In this document: piece after piece, positions 1 through 11,209 of the stretch
Numbering within the stretch: position 1 is the first letter of the stretch
Layout: the number at the start of each line of letters is the position of its first letter
Source of the DNA: Buxus sempervirens
Taxonomy: Eukaryota; Streptophyta; Magnoliopsida; Buxales; Buxaceae
NCBI GenBank assembly: GCA_947561395.2
Contig: OX387193.1
Span: 2,790,001 to 2,854,000 of the forward strand
Length of the DNA: 64,000 nucleotides
Reading direction: 5' to 3'
Notes under the pieces: model-generated
What the model was told of the DNA's origin: nothing
Databases searched by the model: none
Seen by the model: the letters and a program-made list of their open reading frames with translations, nothing else
Position numbers and translations under genes: made by a program

Positions 1-665
1 CTACCATGCACATCTTATGATTAATGTTTCAGTCACATCAGACCCCAAAAAAATTTTTTTTTAAAGCATACTGCATTTAGCCTGAGAAGTTGCTTTCTCG
101 ACAAAAGTATTAAATAAATGGTATTACACACAAAATAGGACACCAAATAAGCAAATTTAGATGCACGTGCATGAATTTTTTTAGTGGACCCAGATCCTTC
201 TAGGTTAAGAGCTTCTGCTAGTAAACTTGAAACCCATTAAATCTTGCCATTTCAAACAAAATGCTAGCCCAGTCAGTTGATTCGTGCAACTAACATGATG
301 AGATTTGAAATCCTTCTAGCAATGGTATGAAATTTCATCCTACATGATAAGTTGTGCTTGGTTTCAAAACAGGGGATCCTAACTTCAGAGTTCAAGATCT
401 TACAATAATTTAGCAACAAAAACACATTAATTTGCACTTGCCACGCAAATATCTTAAAATTATATCTGACAAATAACCCAACTTAATATAATTATTTAAA
501 TTTAGACTCATGAATTGGAACCAACGAAGCTAATGCTTGAACGTAGAACTTCAACATTAAACACATACCAAACATCACGACCAAAAAAAACGTAAGCGTG
601 AGGCAAACTGCTAAGAAAAAGCAAAATAAGTCCAGATATCGAAAGTATCGAAACACGTAAATTAC

Positions 666-1465
666 CTTTTCCATCCTCCACTTGGAAACCCATTGTCTTC
701 CTCTTTCTCCGGAAAAACATGAACAACGCCTCCCCGGTCGTCAGTTGCACCCGTATCAACCATCATGGTTAAGTCCGCCCTAAATTTCCGGTGCCAAGAA
801 TAAGTCACCCCCGATCTTAGATCTAAACCTCTCCTGATATCCCTCAATTGCGCCTTTCCCTTGCCAAAACTCCCGATATGCCCGACTTGAACTATTATAT
901 TTCTCAAAGAAGTATTGCATATCATCTAATCAGACAACCTCGTATACCTGCAAGACATTACCGATCCGTAAATGCGATGCCATGCTTATAATCCAAAAGA
1001 ATAAACACAGAGATTAATCGAATCTAGATCATAAGTATAATAAAATAAGGACCAATGAACACAAAGAATAATTAAATCTATAACGCTCGCTCGAAGAATG
1101 GATAGAATATTACTTCCAGCCTCCTTCCGACTTTCTTATGTGGCAAAACTCAGCTGCAGAACTAGTGGTTATGTTTCCCACCGTTACTTTTCCAGGTAAT
1201 CAAAGAACGAAGCAGATCTCGTTACGTATGCACAAAAGCTTATAACCAGTACTGATCCCTCCCTGCAAATTAAATCTTTCTAACTACAAGGAAAAGAAGA
1301 ATCGGATTAAAGAAACATACAACTTTGCAGATCTTCTCGATGTTCGAGCACTAAAAGAGCAATGGCAGGGGAATCCGAGCTTCTGAAAGAATCCCTCTCG
1401 AGATTCAGATCGAACTTTCCATTGGTCCGATGCGAAACAGAGGTAACTCCCTTGTCGTGACTCAT
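666..1465 (-). CDS. Possible 5' part of an unrecognised spliced gene
   Basis: A start codon at 1465 (upstream in-frame stop TGA five codons before it) opens about 47 codons beginning MSHDKGVTSV, ending near a GTATGT donor at 1320-1319 or a GT at 1323-1322. A second block, 947-666, has a good acceptor (TGTCTTGCAG) and a donor (AAG|GTAATT). It contains an ATG at 925 with 87 open codons (MICNTSLRNI...), and a second frame is also open for about 45 codons. A possible middle exon starts at 1262. No combination I tried gives one continuous frame: the 947-666 exon has a TAG just before its ATG. So the first exons may be 5' UTR with translation starting at 925, or this is a pseudogene. I do not recognise the protein. 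If real, it continues past the left edge or into exons I cannot see below 490. Confidence 0.3.
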
Positions 1466-1637
1466 GAATCGAAAGAGTCACAAGAACCCTAGATTGGGGA
1501 TTACAATGAAATTCGAAGAAGTTGTGAACGTAACAAACACAGTGCGAGAGATTCTGAGAATTGAGATACGAGAGAGAAACTCGAGATTTGAAAGAACCGA
1601 CTCCGAGACCGTATACGCTGGCACAGAAATGGAACGG

Positions 1638-1646
1638 ACACGTGGC
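1638..1646. promoter_or_regulatory. ABRE/G-box ACACGTGGC upstream of the minus-strand unit
   Basis: The nonamer ACACGTGGC, a strong match to the ABA-responsive element, lies about 170 bp upstream of the possible start at 1465. The same nonamer occurs in the spermine synthase promoter. Function is inferred from the motif only. Confidence 0.35.
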
Positions 1647-1724
1647 AGACCTCAAACATTCACTTTGAAACTTTCTCTTATCTCCTCAAGCGCGGGTATG
1701 AAATCGTCTGCGCACGTTTCAGTT

Positions 1725-2100
1725 GGTTTGGTGTAAACGGAAATCCGATTCAACCAAATCGAAAAATTTTTGGTTAGGTTTAGTTTTAGTTTGGTTCGAT
1801 TTCAGTGTGAAAAGGTTCAAACCCGAATTAGTTTGGTTTAGGAAAAACCAATTTTGTAGCCATTGAAGTTATTTTCTTATATAGCAACCATTTTCCACCA
1901 CTGACATATGAAAAGTAAACATAAATGTAAACATTTAGTTTTTTGGTTCGGCTTACGGGTTAATCAATTAATTTAAGCTTGGTTTTCTGTTTAAAATCAT
2001 AAGTTAAAATTTCCGTTTGTTTTTCGGTTTTAGTCAAAATAATTCAACTTGGTTTAGGTTTGACATAAAAACAAAACAAAACCAAACGAACCTAATTAAA
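1725..2100. repeat. GGTTTGGTTC-rich repeat element, copy 1
   Basis: The stretch is filled with variants of GGTTTGGTTC/GGTTCGGTTT and their complements at its other end (AAAACCAAACGAACC). It is AT-rich with no open frame. Related blocks occur at 12228-12480 and 28419-28915. This is a common type of plant short non-autonomous element; the superfamily and exact borders are not resolved. Confidence 0.45.
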
Positions 2101-2330
2101 CTACAGAATCTCTCCATAAAGGACTCACAATTAATTTATTAAGCCAAGGGACCAATAATTGCAGTGATATAGGAATGGTATTTTGAACTAGTAGCGTTAC
2201 TCTGATTGATTTGCGGCTAGAAATGTAAACGGAAGTGAAGCCATGGCCCAATCAAATTCTTCAGGCTGATACGGCAAGCCCAGCCCAATCAAATTTTTGG
2301 ATTGATTAGCCACCTAAATCTATCTTACTA
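2101..2330. other. Intergenic DNA, nothing recognised
   Basis: AT-rich sequence between a GGTTTGGTTC repeat and a Helitron-like element. No gene, RNA or clear repeat seen. Confidence 0.5.
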
Positions 2331-2548
2331 TCTATACTATATATAGAGGGAAATGCTCCTTGAAAGTGTGCCAAACATATACATTTTTCTCAACAATAAC
2401 CTTAAGATATAATTTTATGTTATATATTTATATGGGTAATTTTGTCTTTTTCGTTTTCACTTTCCAAAATATACCCTTGAACAATTTCTTATCCCTTACA
2501 TGTCTTAAACTTTTTATTTACATGCGTCCAATAAGAGCACCCCGCTAG
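2331..2548 (+). mobile_element. Short non-autonomous Helitron-like element, copy 1
   Basis: It starts with TCTATACTATATATA after an A and ends with CTAG before a T, the A|TC...CTAG|T arrangement expected of Helitrons. The sequence just inside the 5' end (CTTGAAAGTGTGCCAAA) matches that of the copy at 11753-12006. The 3' hairpin palindrome is weak here (GCACCCCGCTAG), so this copy is degraded. It codes for no protein. Confidence 0.5.
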
Positions 2549-3291
2549 TTAGAGATTATGACAACATCAAAGAAAATGCTAAAACAATGGCAGTTCAGCA
2601 CCACCTCTAACCAAAATAATGAGGTGGCCAAGGCCTAGCGGTCTGACCCTAACCATTATAAAATGAAGCCAAAAGATTTAGTATGAAATTTGCATTCTTC
2701 TTAATACCTCCTTGAAAGTTTAGAAGACAGTAACAACCTACATTTCACTAACAACTTCTATGGACATGCATTACCAACATGCCAACCACTAAACTGTTTG
2801 TGGTTTATGAGCATGATGTATTGCAAGTGCCACCACCAATCTGAAATCATTTAAGAAAGTTACACCCACTATTTTGATTATACAATGAACAAAATCACCC
2901 ATAAAATTATTCATGTCCCAATAAGAAAGAAAAAGGGTAAAAGAAACTCTCAGCACCAATGGAATTATATGATAAACTATAATTTACCTGTTGTACAATG
3001 AACAATAAAGAGGAGAAGAACCTCAATTTTTATGAGTTTATTTTAAATGAGTCAACTATTGGGATGTTCTTTGAATGTATTACATAAAAAGGCAAATGTT
3101 TTTTAAGTTAACCAGTTTTACTTGGACAAGAAAACTTCTCCAGTCTCGCCAAGGGATGTCTTTCTTTTTCTGGTTTCTTTTTTTTTTTTTTTTTTGTTCT
3201 TATTTTGCGGATCTCTTTGGTCCACGTGCAATGTAAGAAGAATAATAAACGTTTCCAGGTTAAGAAAGGAACGTTCACGTTTTCTCTGATC
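2549..3291. other. Intergenic DNA without recognisable genes
   Basis: Low-complexity AT-rich DNA with a run of about 20 T near 3180. No coding region or RNA gene supported. Confidence 0.5.
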
Positions 3292-3537
3292 CTTAGCGAT
3301 TGAGAAATAGTGTTACTTTTTTAAAAATAATTGAGAATGATTGTCATTTCATAAAAGGTTTCTTCCAAAAATACCCTTAAAGGACTTGTAAACCTCACTT
3401 GTAAGTTGTAACAAAAACAAATGACAAAAGGTTTATATGACTTTTGAGGATTTTTTTGACAAAACTCTTTATGAACAGTAAAATGATATTTATTCTCAAA
3501 TATTTTAAAAAATTATCATTATTTTTCAATTGCCAAG
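3292..3537. mobile_element. MITE-like element with about 65 bp imperfect terminal inverted repeats
   Basis: The left end CTTAGCGATTGAGAAATA pairs with the reverse complement of the right end, CTTGGCAATTGAAAAATA. The match extends about 65 bp inward through ...TTGAGAAT...TATCATTT with mismatches. The centre is non-coding. I could not find a convincing target-site duplication, so the superfamily is unknown. Confidence 0.5.
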
Positions 3538-4440
3538 AATTAGATAATAGAATCTAAATTGTTTCGAAAGAGTATCACTTAAAACCAATTTCCCGCGTGG
3601 GCTCAGGCATCTTGACCAATCAGACCACAAATTGCCAGCTGAGCCCGTACAATGGATCATGGGCAAAACTTGTTACAAAAATCTTGCAAGCTCATCCCAT
3701 CATTCCATCGAACTTGGGGTATTACAAATGAAAGTGTTCTTATCTATTTACAAGCATATTTGCAGAGGAACTTTTGGTTTATTTTCAATTAATGCTTGGA
3801 GTTTAACCTTCACCACCCACAGAGGTTAAGGTCTCATTTGGTATTTATTTTGGATTATTAGGTTTGATTTTGATGAAGGATGATTAATTCTTGTAGAGCT
3901 TATATATTACAAGCTTTTCATTGTTTTAACTTAAAAGAAGTTTTCATATGATACATCTGTCCTTATCATATAAAGTAGTCTTTAAAACAAGTTTCAAGTA
4001 TATCTTTCAAACTTATAAATATTACAAGTATATTATCGTATTTTTGCAAAACTTATTTTGAAAATTTAGAAAATGGGTGTTGGGTTGATTCTAGATCATA
4101 ATGTCTTTTCTAAAACTTATTCTTCAAGTGGAACCAAACACCCGTTTAACCCCTGAAACTCAATCTAATCCCAGGAATTCATTCTAATCATGCCAAAATG
4201 ACGCCTAAGAAATCAAAAACCGTTTTCAATCTCAAAACTGCCGCGAACAGCCTGATTGGTTTCAAACTTTCAATTGTTCTAGTCCCAAAGCCACAGAAGG
4301 GCCGGACAGCTAGATGATGACTCCGGCCTTTTATTTCATTTCATACTGCGTATGGGGGCAGTTGGGATATCAATCAATGAATCTAATAATTTTGAACTCA
4401 AAAGAGAAACTTAACGGCTTAAATGCGACAATCCGGGTCA
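3538..4440. other. AT-rich intergenic DNA with a probable hAT-like remnant
   Basis: The part from about 3832 to 4142 begins with GTCTCATTTGGTATTTA and ends with GTGGAACCAAACACCCG, giving short inverted TTTGGT/ACCAAA ends as in hAT-like MITEs. No target duplication is clear. No coding region seen. Confidence 0.3.
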
Positions 4441-5245
4441 ATTTCCGGTTCGTTGTGTTTAGGCATTAACCCGCCGTTTCCCGTCTCTGATTGAAGAGTC
4501 CAAGCTGTCCAGTCCAGAAGCCTGAACGGCGATCCACCGTCCACGTTCATTTTCCTTTACCATGTAAACCATAATTCGAATTTTCTCGTGTACAGCCAAT
4601 CCTTCGGTAGTTAGACGCATGTGAGTCGAGAGCCGAGACATGACACGAGACCGTTAATACGAACACCTGTAAGTGAATTTATGGGACATGTGGACTTAGC
4701 ACGTGCAGAGAGATGGCATGACGCATGAGTTGTCCGTATCATCACGTGGTGGGGCCCCCTCCCAGGACGGTCGGATAGCAGTAGCACGAGCACTCACATG
4801 ACCATGGATTTTAATGCTCCAAGGACCCGACACGTGTTCCGCTGTTCCCGGGGTTCTCGGTCACGCACAGGCGTTAATTGCGACTCCTCGAAACCTTTAC
4901 CCTTCTGGCTTCTGCACACGCGGCGGGCCCACCAAGCGCCACTCGCGGAGAAATTGACGGCTCAGATCCGCGTATACGACATTCTCTTACACCCACTATT
5001 TGTTTAAGTTCATGAAAAGTGTAGAGAAGATTTATGTGATGGCACGAATCCACCGACACAAAACCCCTTAATCTGAACCGTTGATTACTTGGAACAGAGA
5101 AAAGCTTTCTCCGTCGTCGCCGATGAACGGTATAGCCGTTCAGCTCTAGCGGTCCCGAAACGTCGCAGAGCAGAGAACTCAGTGGTCCCAAATGAATAGG
5201 TCATCTAACTGAGCTAAAGTCAGAAGATCCTGTGGCGCCACCTGG
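4440..5245. other. GC-richer non-coding stretch with several ACGTG motifs
   Basis: The base composition rises above its AT-rich surroundings. Several G-box/ABRE cores are present: GCACGTGC near 4699, TCACGTGGTG near 4741 and GACACGTGTTC near 4828. Short open frames occur on both strands but none looks like a protein. It resembles promoter DNA without a recognisable adjacent gene. Confidence 0.35.
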
Positions 5246-5260
5246 CAAATACGTACAGAT

Positions 5261-5278
5261 TTTTTTTTTTTGGTGAAA
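5261..5278 (-). mobile_element. Minimal LINE insertion (18 bp) with perfect 15 bp target duplication
   Basis: The 15-mer CAAATACGTACAGAT occurs at 5246-5260 and again at 5279-5293. Between the copies are 11 T residues plus GGTGAAA. Read on the minus strand this is TTTCACC followed by poly(A), matching the 3' end of the LINE fragment at 7454-7619 (TTCACCAAAAAA). It looks like target-primed reverse transcription aborted almost at once. Confidence 0.7.
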
Positions 5279-5293
5279 CAAATACGTACAGAT

Positions 5294-6030
5294 GAAGTGG
5301 GGCTGGAGATCCTTTTGCAGTTAATGGGGACGTTAAGATCGCCACGGATTCTCATGTCGGCTTTTAACTTTTCTAGAAACTGCTTTTTCAGTTCTTTAAG
5401 TCGAAATTAATGTTATTATTTAAATTATGCTTTTTTTATTTCCATTTTTTTTGGCCAGTTCTCGACGCACCTGCCATCTTATCGAAATCTACAACAGGTT
5501 CCGGACGTTTTGGGGCTCTAGGGGTCGGACCCAGGAAAAGGGATACATGAGTGGTGGGGCCCACACTCCTACAGCGACGTATCCGTTTCTGATTGGTGAT
5601 AGCCTGATAGGGCTCAAAACAAGGAACCCGGTTATGCATAAACCTTTCCGTTAGTCCGTCTGTAACGGCAGCTCGGAGCGTTCTGACAAATAGGGTTAAA
5701 AACTAAAAAAGGGATAAAGCAAGGCCCGATAAGAAATCACGCTGAGGTTAAAAAGGCTTTATGGACCATTAGATAAGCTGATTTTCTACGTTGTCTTTGG
5801 AATCTCAATGTGCTTGTTTGATTACCTGTTGGCTAATACAAAGCCAAAAAGTGTACAAATTTCTGTATAATTTACATGATTGAATTTTTGTATTCCGACC
5901 AAATGATTGAGGCCATGGTCACGCATGGGATTCTAACGGAATAGAATACCATTTGAAATTATATTTATATGTGAAGACAAATTATTTTTGTAATTGCCAT
6001 GTTAAAAACTTCTCTAGTTCATCCTTTCCA
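5294..6030. other. Intergenic DNA without recognisable genes
   Basis: Short open frames are present on both strands around 5430-5650 but have no recognisable domain and shadow each other. Nothing else seen. Confidence 0.45.
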
Positions 6031-6250
6031 GGGATGACATCTGCTGCCGTATTATACTACAATTGTTACTGCTATGACTGTGAGATGCTGCCATCCGGAG
6101 CATCGTACGGCTTGTGTTTTTCCATAGTTCTAAATGTTTTGTATGGGGACTACTTGAAAAAAAACACAAGCAATGAGATGCTCCATATGGCAGCATCTCA
6201 TGGTCATAACAGTGACAATTGCAGTATAATACTGCAGTAAACGTCATCCC
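6031..6250. mobile_element. Mutator-like foldback MITE with about 90 bp inverted repeats
   Basis: The arms 6031-6122 and 6160-6250 are inverted repeats: the left arm begins GGGATGACATCTGCTG and the reverse complement of the right begins GGGATGACGTTTACTG. Homology continues about 90 bp, leaving a spacer of under 50 bp. Flanks ATCCTTTCCA and GTCCTTTCAA look like a 10 bp duplication with two mismatches, which fits a Mutator-like origin. Because of the symmetry, both strands carry similar spurious open frames. Confidence 0.7.
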
Positions 6251-7438
6251 GTCCTTTCAACATTTAGCAAAAACAATAAACCGGTTTTGAGATATTTGTT
6301 TGGGCCCTTTGATATACACTATTGTGCTTTCACTTATCAGTTTAAGCTTTTAGGTATAACAGTTGTCTAACATGCTATCAAAGTGTGGGGTCTTGTGTTT
6401 AACTCCCGGGAGTAAGTTGCCTTGGCATTTATTTGTATAAAAAAATCATGAAAATTTTCTTCCGCAAATAGAAAAACAACTTTGACCTTGAAGGTAAACA
6501 GTGTAATTTCTTATTTTTCGGCTTGAAATCTTCGGTTTCTTCGTCCTACAATACACTATAAAATATATATTTTTAGTGATAGGTTGCCAAGTATAACATT
6601 TCATGGCTGGTGGTTTTTCAAGTTGAAAAATGTGGAAAAACTCTTATTACTGAAAATACAATAGCGCATCTTACTCAAGCACATCGTGTGATACAAAAGG
6701 AAGTAGCAGACAACATCATTTTTGGATATAATCCCTTGACCTTGATGTGACATTATATTTTCCGTAAAAATTTTGAGATAAACCAAGTTTAATGACAATG
6801 ACATACAAGAGAAGTAACAATGAAGACCACTTTATGGTTAACAATGTTTATGAAATTATCTATTTTTTGATGGTTTAACCTCGTATACGCGCCCGAATAT
6901 GGTGTAGTAACCAAAAGGTGCATGGTCTAACAAGAAAAAAGGAAAGTAGAGAGTGACAATCTGTCTGAGGCCCCAGCCCCACCTATCCTCTGTTTGGCGG
7001 ATGGGGGAAATTTCAGGGCCCTAGCACCGCTCATGTCTCACACGCTCTCATGTTTTTTCTCGAGACAAGACATGGAAATTAACACCATATAAATCACTAA
7101 AATCTCAGTAGGACCTCATGTCTCTACTTCATGCCATGTGCACGTGAGATCGATTCGAATCGCACACACGAGCGACAAGGGAAATAGGAAAAAAGTAATA
7201 ATAAATAGATTCGTTAAAAAAATATCTTACACAAGCGGTTGGTTTGATCTACTTTCAAAATGCCCATTAATTTCAGTAAAGAAAAAGGAAAACCTAGGAT
7301 TTCAATGATTGTGAAATATGCATGTAACAGCGAATTTGAAAGAGCTGATATGCAATAGTGTTAATTTTGACTTATCTTTTTTGGGGTTAACATCAGTTGA
7401 TCATAACCTGTGTGAGCTTAGAACCACCGAAGGCTTGT
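6251..7438. other. Intergenic DNA without recognisable genes
   Basis: AT-rich. A short stretch near 6375-6420 (GGGTCTTGTGTTTAACTCCCGGG) faintly resembles a tRNA-type B box but no tRNA or SINE structure could be built around it. Confidence 0.4.
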
Positions 7439-7453
7439 CAATTTCAAAATCAC

Positions 7454-7619
7454 TTTTTTTTTGTTTTTTGGTGAAGAACACGACATTGTATTAACATCAA
7501 AGTTTGCAAGCAAATCTGCTATTTGATTCCCTTCTCTAAGACAGTGAGAGAACTGAAGAACCGGGATCCTAATGCATAGCTCTTTCAGACCATTTAGGAT
7601 GCCTCTAATTCGCCTAGGA
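7454..7619 (-). mobile_element. 5'-truncated LINE fragment with RNase H C-terminus
   Basis: On the minus strand the fragment encodes the end of a plant LINE RNase H domain, including HCLREGNQIADLLAN, followed by TTCTTCACC and a poly(A) tail (poly(T) at 7454 onward). The flanks CAATTTCAAAATCAC (7439-7453) and CAATTTCAACATCAC (7620-7634) form a 15 bp target duplication with one mismatch, typical of LINE integration. Only about 50 codons remain, so it is a dead 5'-truncated copy. Confidence 0.8.
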
Positions 7620-7634
7620 CAATTTCAACATCAC

Positions 7635-10530
7635 TTCATCACATGGTGAGCCACACTTGGCTATTTAATTATACGGAGTCAGATCATTCTGAATTAAAAG
7701 CTTAATCATGACGGGTCCAAAAACTTTGCCTTATTTGTTAGGTTGAAGTAATGAATGAAGGGTCTGGTTGCATGCACGGCAAGGAAAAACAATTGGTTCT
7801 TTAGTGGTCTTTTGCATTTGATCCAATAGAATTTGTTTCCAAATTTGCTAAGAATATTGATAAATAACAATGATTTGAATGTAAAGTTGGTAGCTTTCCA
7901 TGAGACAAGTAGGTAAAATCATGAACAATGAAACATATTGAAAATTCTGGCTGCACAATGATTTCATCATATCAAGAAAGCAGATCCATTCGAAATTAAA
8001 TCCAAATTATTTAATTATATCTATATTTATACTATTATATAAAGAGAATACCTCTTCTAAAATTTAAATGACTCCCACATCCCTAAATAAAATACCCAAT
8101 CATGTAACTGTCCTATAATATTTGTATTTAGCTAGGTATATACGTATGTGTAATATTGCACATATTTTCCCTAGCTAATATGAAACTTGAGATTTTGGCC
8201 TAAAATTTGATTTCTTAATATAACCTGTTGAAAGTTCAAAAGACTTTAATATTGCTAAATATCCACTACGACAATATCTTTAGAATGCCCTTAAAAAATT
8301 TAAGAGACCATTACATTATTTGAATAATTACTCACAACTAATTTTTATATACTTGCGAGTAATTTTGTACATTGAGATTGGTAATAGCTAGCGATGAATA
8401 TTCTAACCTTTTGGACCACCCAAGAAAAAAAAAAAAAAGAAGGGAGGGTTGTGGGGTAGAAAAACAAGAATGTTTTAACTTTGAATCTTTTAATGATTCT
8501 TATCTTATATTCCTTCACATATCACATTCATCTAATAGTCTTTAGGTTATGACAGTTCTTGCGTTGTAGTAGATAGCTTAAAACTTCTTTTTAAACATTT
8601 TCGCTTTATGATCTTGGGTTATGAAAAGACTGAAGAAAGAGTAGCCTTGAAGGTTTGAACACTCACTTTAGGCGCGCATGTTGTTACTCTCTCTCCTCGA
8701 ATGTTTATTATTTCCCTCCTCATTTTCTTTATCCTCTCTCTTTCTTTTCATAGCATCATCCTTGATCGTGCTTCATCATGTCTTTTTTGTGGGGATGGCT
8801 GAGGTAGTCACAAAGGCAGATTTTGCTCTAAAGTAAACACCTTCTCTAGCCTTGTATCTTGGTGGGGTCTCACATATGCTTAGAGTTTTCAAATCAATCT
8901 CAAACGAATTGACTAAGTCATCTAAATTAGGTAATTTTGTTACAAGTACAGGTAAGTCACCTCTTGTACCGCTAAAAGTGTTGTGAATCATGCAACGTGA
9001 ATAGAAAATTACAAAAGAAAAATAATAACAAGAACGCACAAAATTCAAATAATTCGGTGATAGGCCTTCGCTCAAAGGACGCCAAGTCCCCTCATGTCCT
9101 TCTCTCTTGTACCCAGAATATGAATCACTATTTCCAACAAATCCCCGGACCCATCAATCCTTTTTAAAGAATGTATGACTACTAGTGCTTGTGTCATTTT
9201 AAGCCGGTGTGAACATCCAGGATTTCAAAAAGGATCGGAATCGAATCAGGAAAAAGGAAAAGCAATGTATGAACTGTTCAGTATTGTGGACTCAACCAAG
9301 GACTTCCACTAAGGGAGTGATTTCAGGACGACGCTTTAGCTTTTTGTCCCACGTCGGAGAAGGGAGGCTTCGATCTGAGATGGATGAATATCGTCTGCTC
9401 CCAAATTATGGATTGATCCCTGCACTGTGATGTTGTGATTGGTGATTTTATTTATTTTTAACAAATCCAAATTATGTTACTGGCAATTTTTATGCAAACG
9501 ACATGCTCTTATCTGAGATTTGTCATGACACTTGGAGTTCAACCGTTTATGTCCACGTCGGATATTTAACTTATGTTTGACACGTCATTGGTGAGATAGG
9601 AAATACAGATAAAGTGTACTCCCTTATTGGCACACCAATATAACTCATTAGGGTTTATTTGAGTTACAGCTTCCCACCGGCTTCTCATTTGCCGTACAGA
9701 AGTTAGGGGCAGGTTACCCGACAAGTCTGTGACCAAAGGCGTGGGGGGCCATGCCGTGGCCGTGAAAGAACCGTCTCTAACCGGTTATCACGGGGCTTTG
9801 CCTCTTTGACTTATTGTACGTGGCCAGATTCTGCTCTTTTTTATGTTTTAGTCTTAGATAGCTATGGCAAATGCTGCGAAAACGACGAACGAAAATTTAC
9901 TCTTTTCGGCGGAGGCCGTTGATTGCGGTTGGAGAGTATAGTGCTTTTGTGGGACCCAGTTTTCCGTTTTTTTTCTTTTTTGACCGCACTTCGCTCTCTC
10001 GAATTTTTATATCTTTTGCCATTTTCAACTAATACTTTTTTTTTCCTTTATCATTCCAAGTTGAAAGAATTGAGTTCCCGGAAATAACCCTCTCTTTTGC
10101 TGGATCTATCGCCATTGAATTAACCGTCGGTGACACCCATCCTCCCGATCTCGTGGTGGCGCACCGAAAGCTCATTAGAGAGAGAGAGAGAGAGCAAAGG
10201 GGATTAAGGGTGACCTTTTTCGGGTGTACATGTCGGTGGTTATGAGGAGATATGAGTCTTTGGTGGATAGTTTTTATTGGACAAAAGAGTCTTTTAAGAT
10301 TTTTAAAGAAGTTTTTGGGCAAATGAGAGTGAAAAAATTTTATAGGGCTCTTTGGGTGGTTTTGTTTGCTAATAAATATATTTCTATTAGTGATAAGTGA
10401 TTGAAGTTGGAAAGTGGATTAGGATGGTGATTTTATTTGGGTTTTTTATATGTTATGAAGGGTATTTACGGGGAGAAAAAGCGAGGGCTAGAATCCCTGA
10501 AAAATATTTCCAGGATTGACTTTATTAATA

Positions 10531-10566
<36 letters not shown>

Positions 10567-10822
10567 TCTTCAATAAAATAAATGTATTGGGTGTGTATAT
10601 AATAGTTATTTGCTAGTCGAAATGGGAAAATAAGGAATATCGGTAATAAATGCACAAAAAAAAAAAAAACAAACAAACAAACAAAGAGAGAAGGCCTTAT
10701 GCAATGAAGGAAAATTTTGCTAATAATTGAAGACTTTATTTAGCTAGCTGGAAACTTCCCATCTGCAGCTATAAAATGAAGACGCAACACGTCGGTGGAA
10801 AAATGTGGTATGCCCCCCGGCC
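7635..10822. other. Intergenic DNA; no supported gene
   Basis: About 3 kb, mostly AT-rich. A Helitron-like 5' start (TCTATATTTATACTATTATATAAAG) lies near 8020 but no matching 3' end was found. Open frames at 8776-9075(-), 9209-9430(+) and 10029-10322(-) have no recognisable domains. An (AG)9 run occupies 10177-10194 and a (TA)14 run 10534-10561. Confidence 0.4.
10534..10561. repeat. (TA)14 microsatellite
   Basis: Uninterrupted alternating TA of about 28 bp. Confidence 0.9.
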
Positions 10823-10830
10823 CTTCTTGT

Positions 10831-11201
10831 CAGTGGCGGAACCAGGTATTGGTTAGGGGGGGCAATTGCCCCCCCTAACTTTTATTTTTTTATTAAAAAG
10901 GTATATAGTTTATATATTTTTTAATTAAAATTTATGTTTTGCTCCCCCTAAAATTTCTGATTTGCCCCCCTAACCCATTGAAAATTTTTCTATTTCATGA
11001 GAATCCTTTCTAAAATTTCTGGTTTGCCCCCCCAACCCATTGAAAATTTTTATATTTCATGAGAATACCTTCTAAAATTTTTGGTTTGCCCACTCCCAAT
11101 TCATTAAAATTTTTATATTTTATGAGAAGTGTTAATTGAAAATTTTTTTTGCGCCCCCCCCCCCCCCCCCCCCCAGTTTTAGAGTCTTGGTTCCGCCACT
11201 G
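10831..11201. mobile_element. hAT-type MITE, copy 1 (CAGTGGCGGAACCA ends)
   Basis: Terminal inverted repeats CAGTGGCGGAACCA at the left and TGGTTCCGCCACTG (with one change) at the right. The 8 bp flanks CTTCTTGT at 10823-10830 and 11202-11209 are identical. An 8 bp duplication and CAG ends are diagnostic of the hAT superfamily. The interior has repeated TTGCCCCCC/GGGGGGCAA blocks and a run of 21 C at 11154-11174. No transposase. Related copies are at 61870 and 63308. Confidence 0.85.
11154..11174. repeat. Poly(C) run of 21
   Basis: A homopolymer of 21 C inside the hAT-type MITE. Copies at 61870 and 63308 have only short C or G runs there, so this has expanded or is an assembly artefact. Confidence 0.85.
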
Positions 11202-11209
11202 CTTCTTGT

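Noticed and set aside
5953-6247. Similar open frames on both strands
   Set aside because: They arise from the inverted repeat of the foldback MITE.
6375-6425. Possible tRNA-derived SINE promoter box
   Set aside because: Only a weak B-box-like word; no A box at the right distance and no target duplication.
8020-8440. Possible sixth Helitron-like element
   Set aside because: Has a family-like 5' start but no CTAG-ending hairpin was found.
8776-9075. 99-codon minus-strand frame
   Set aside because: The tail (PPRYKAREGVYFRAKS) looked vaguely retrotransposon-like but I could not tie it to a family.
10029-10322. 97-codon minus-strand frame
   Set aside because: No recognisable domain, includes a run encoded by the (AG)n repeat.
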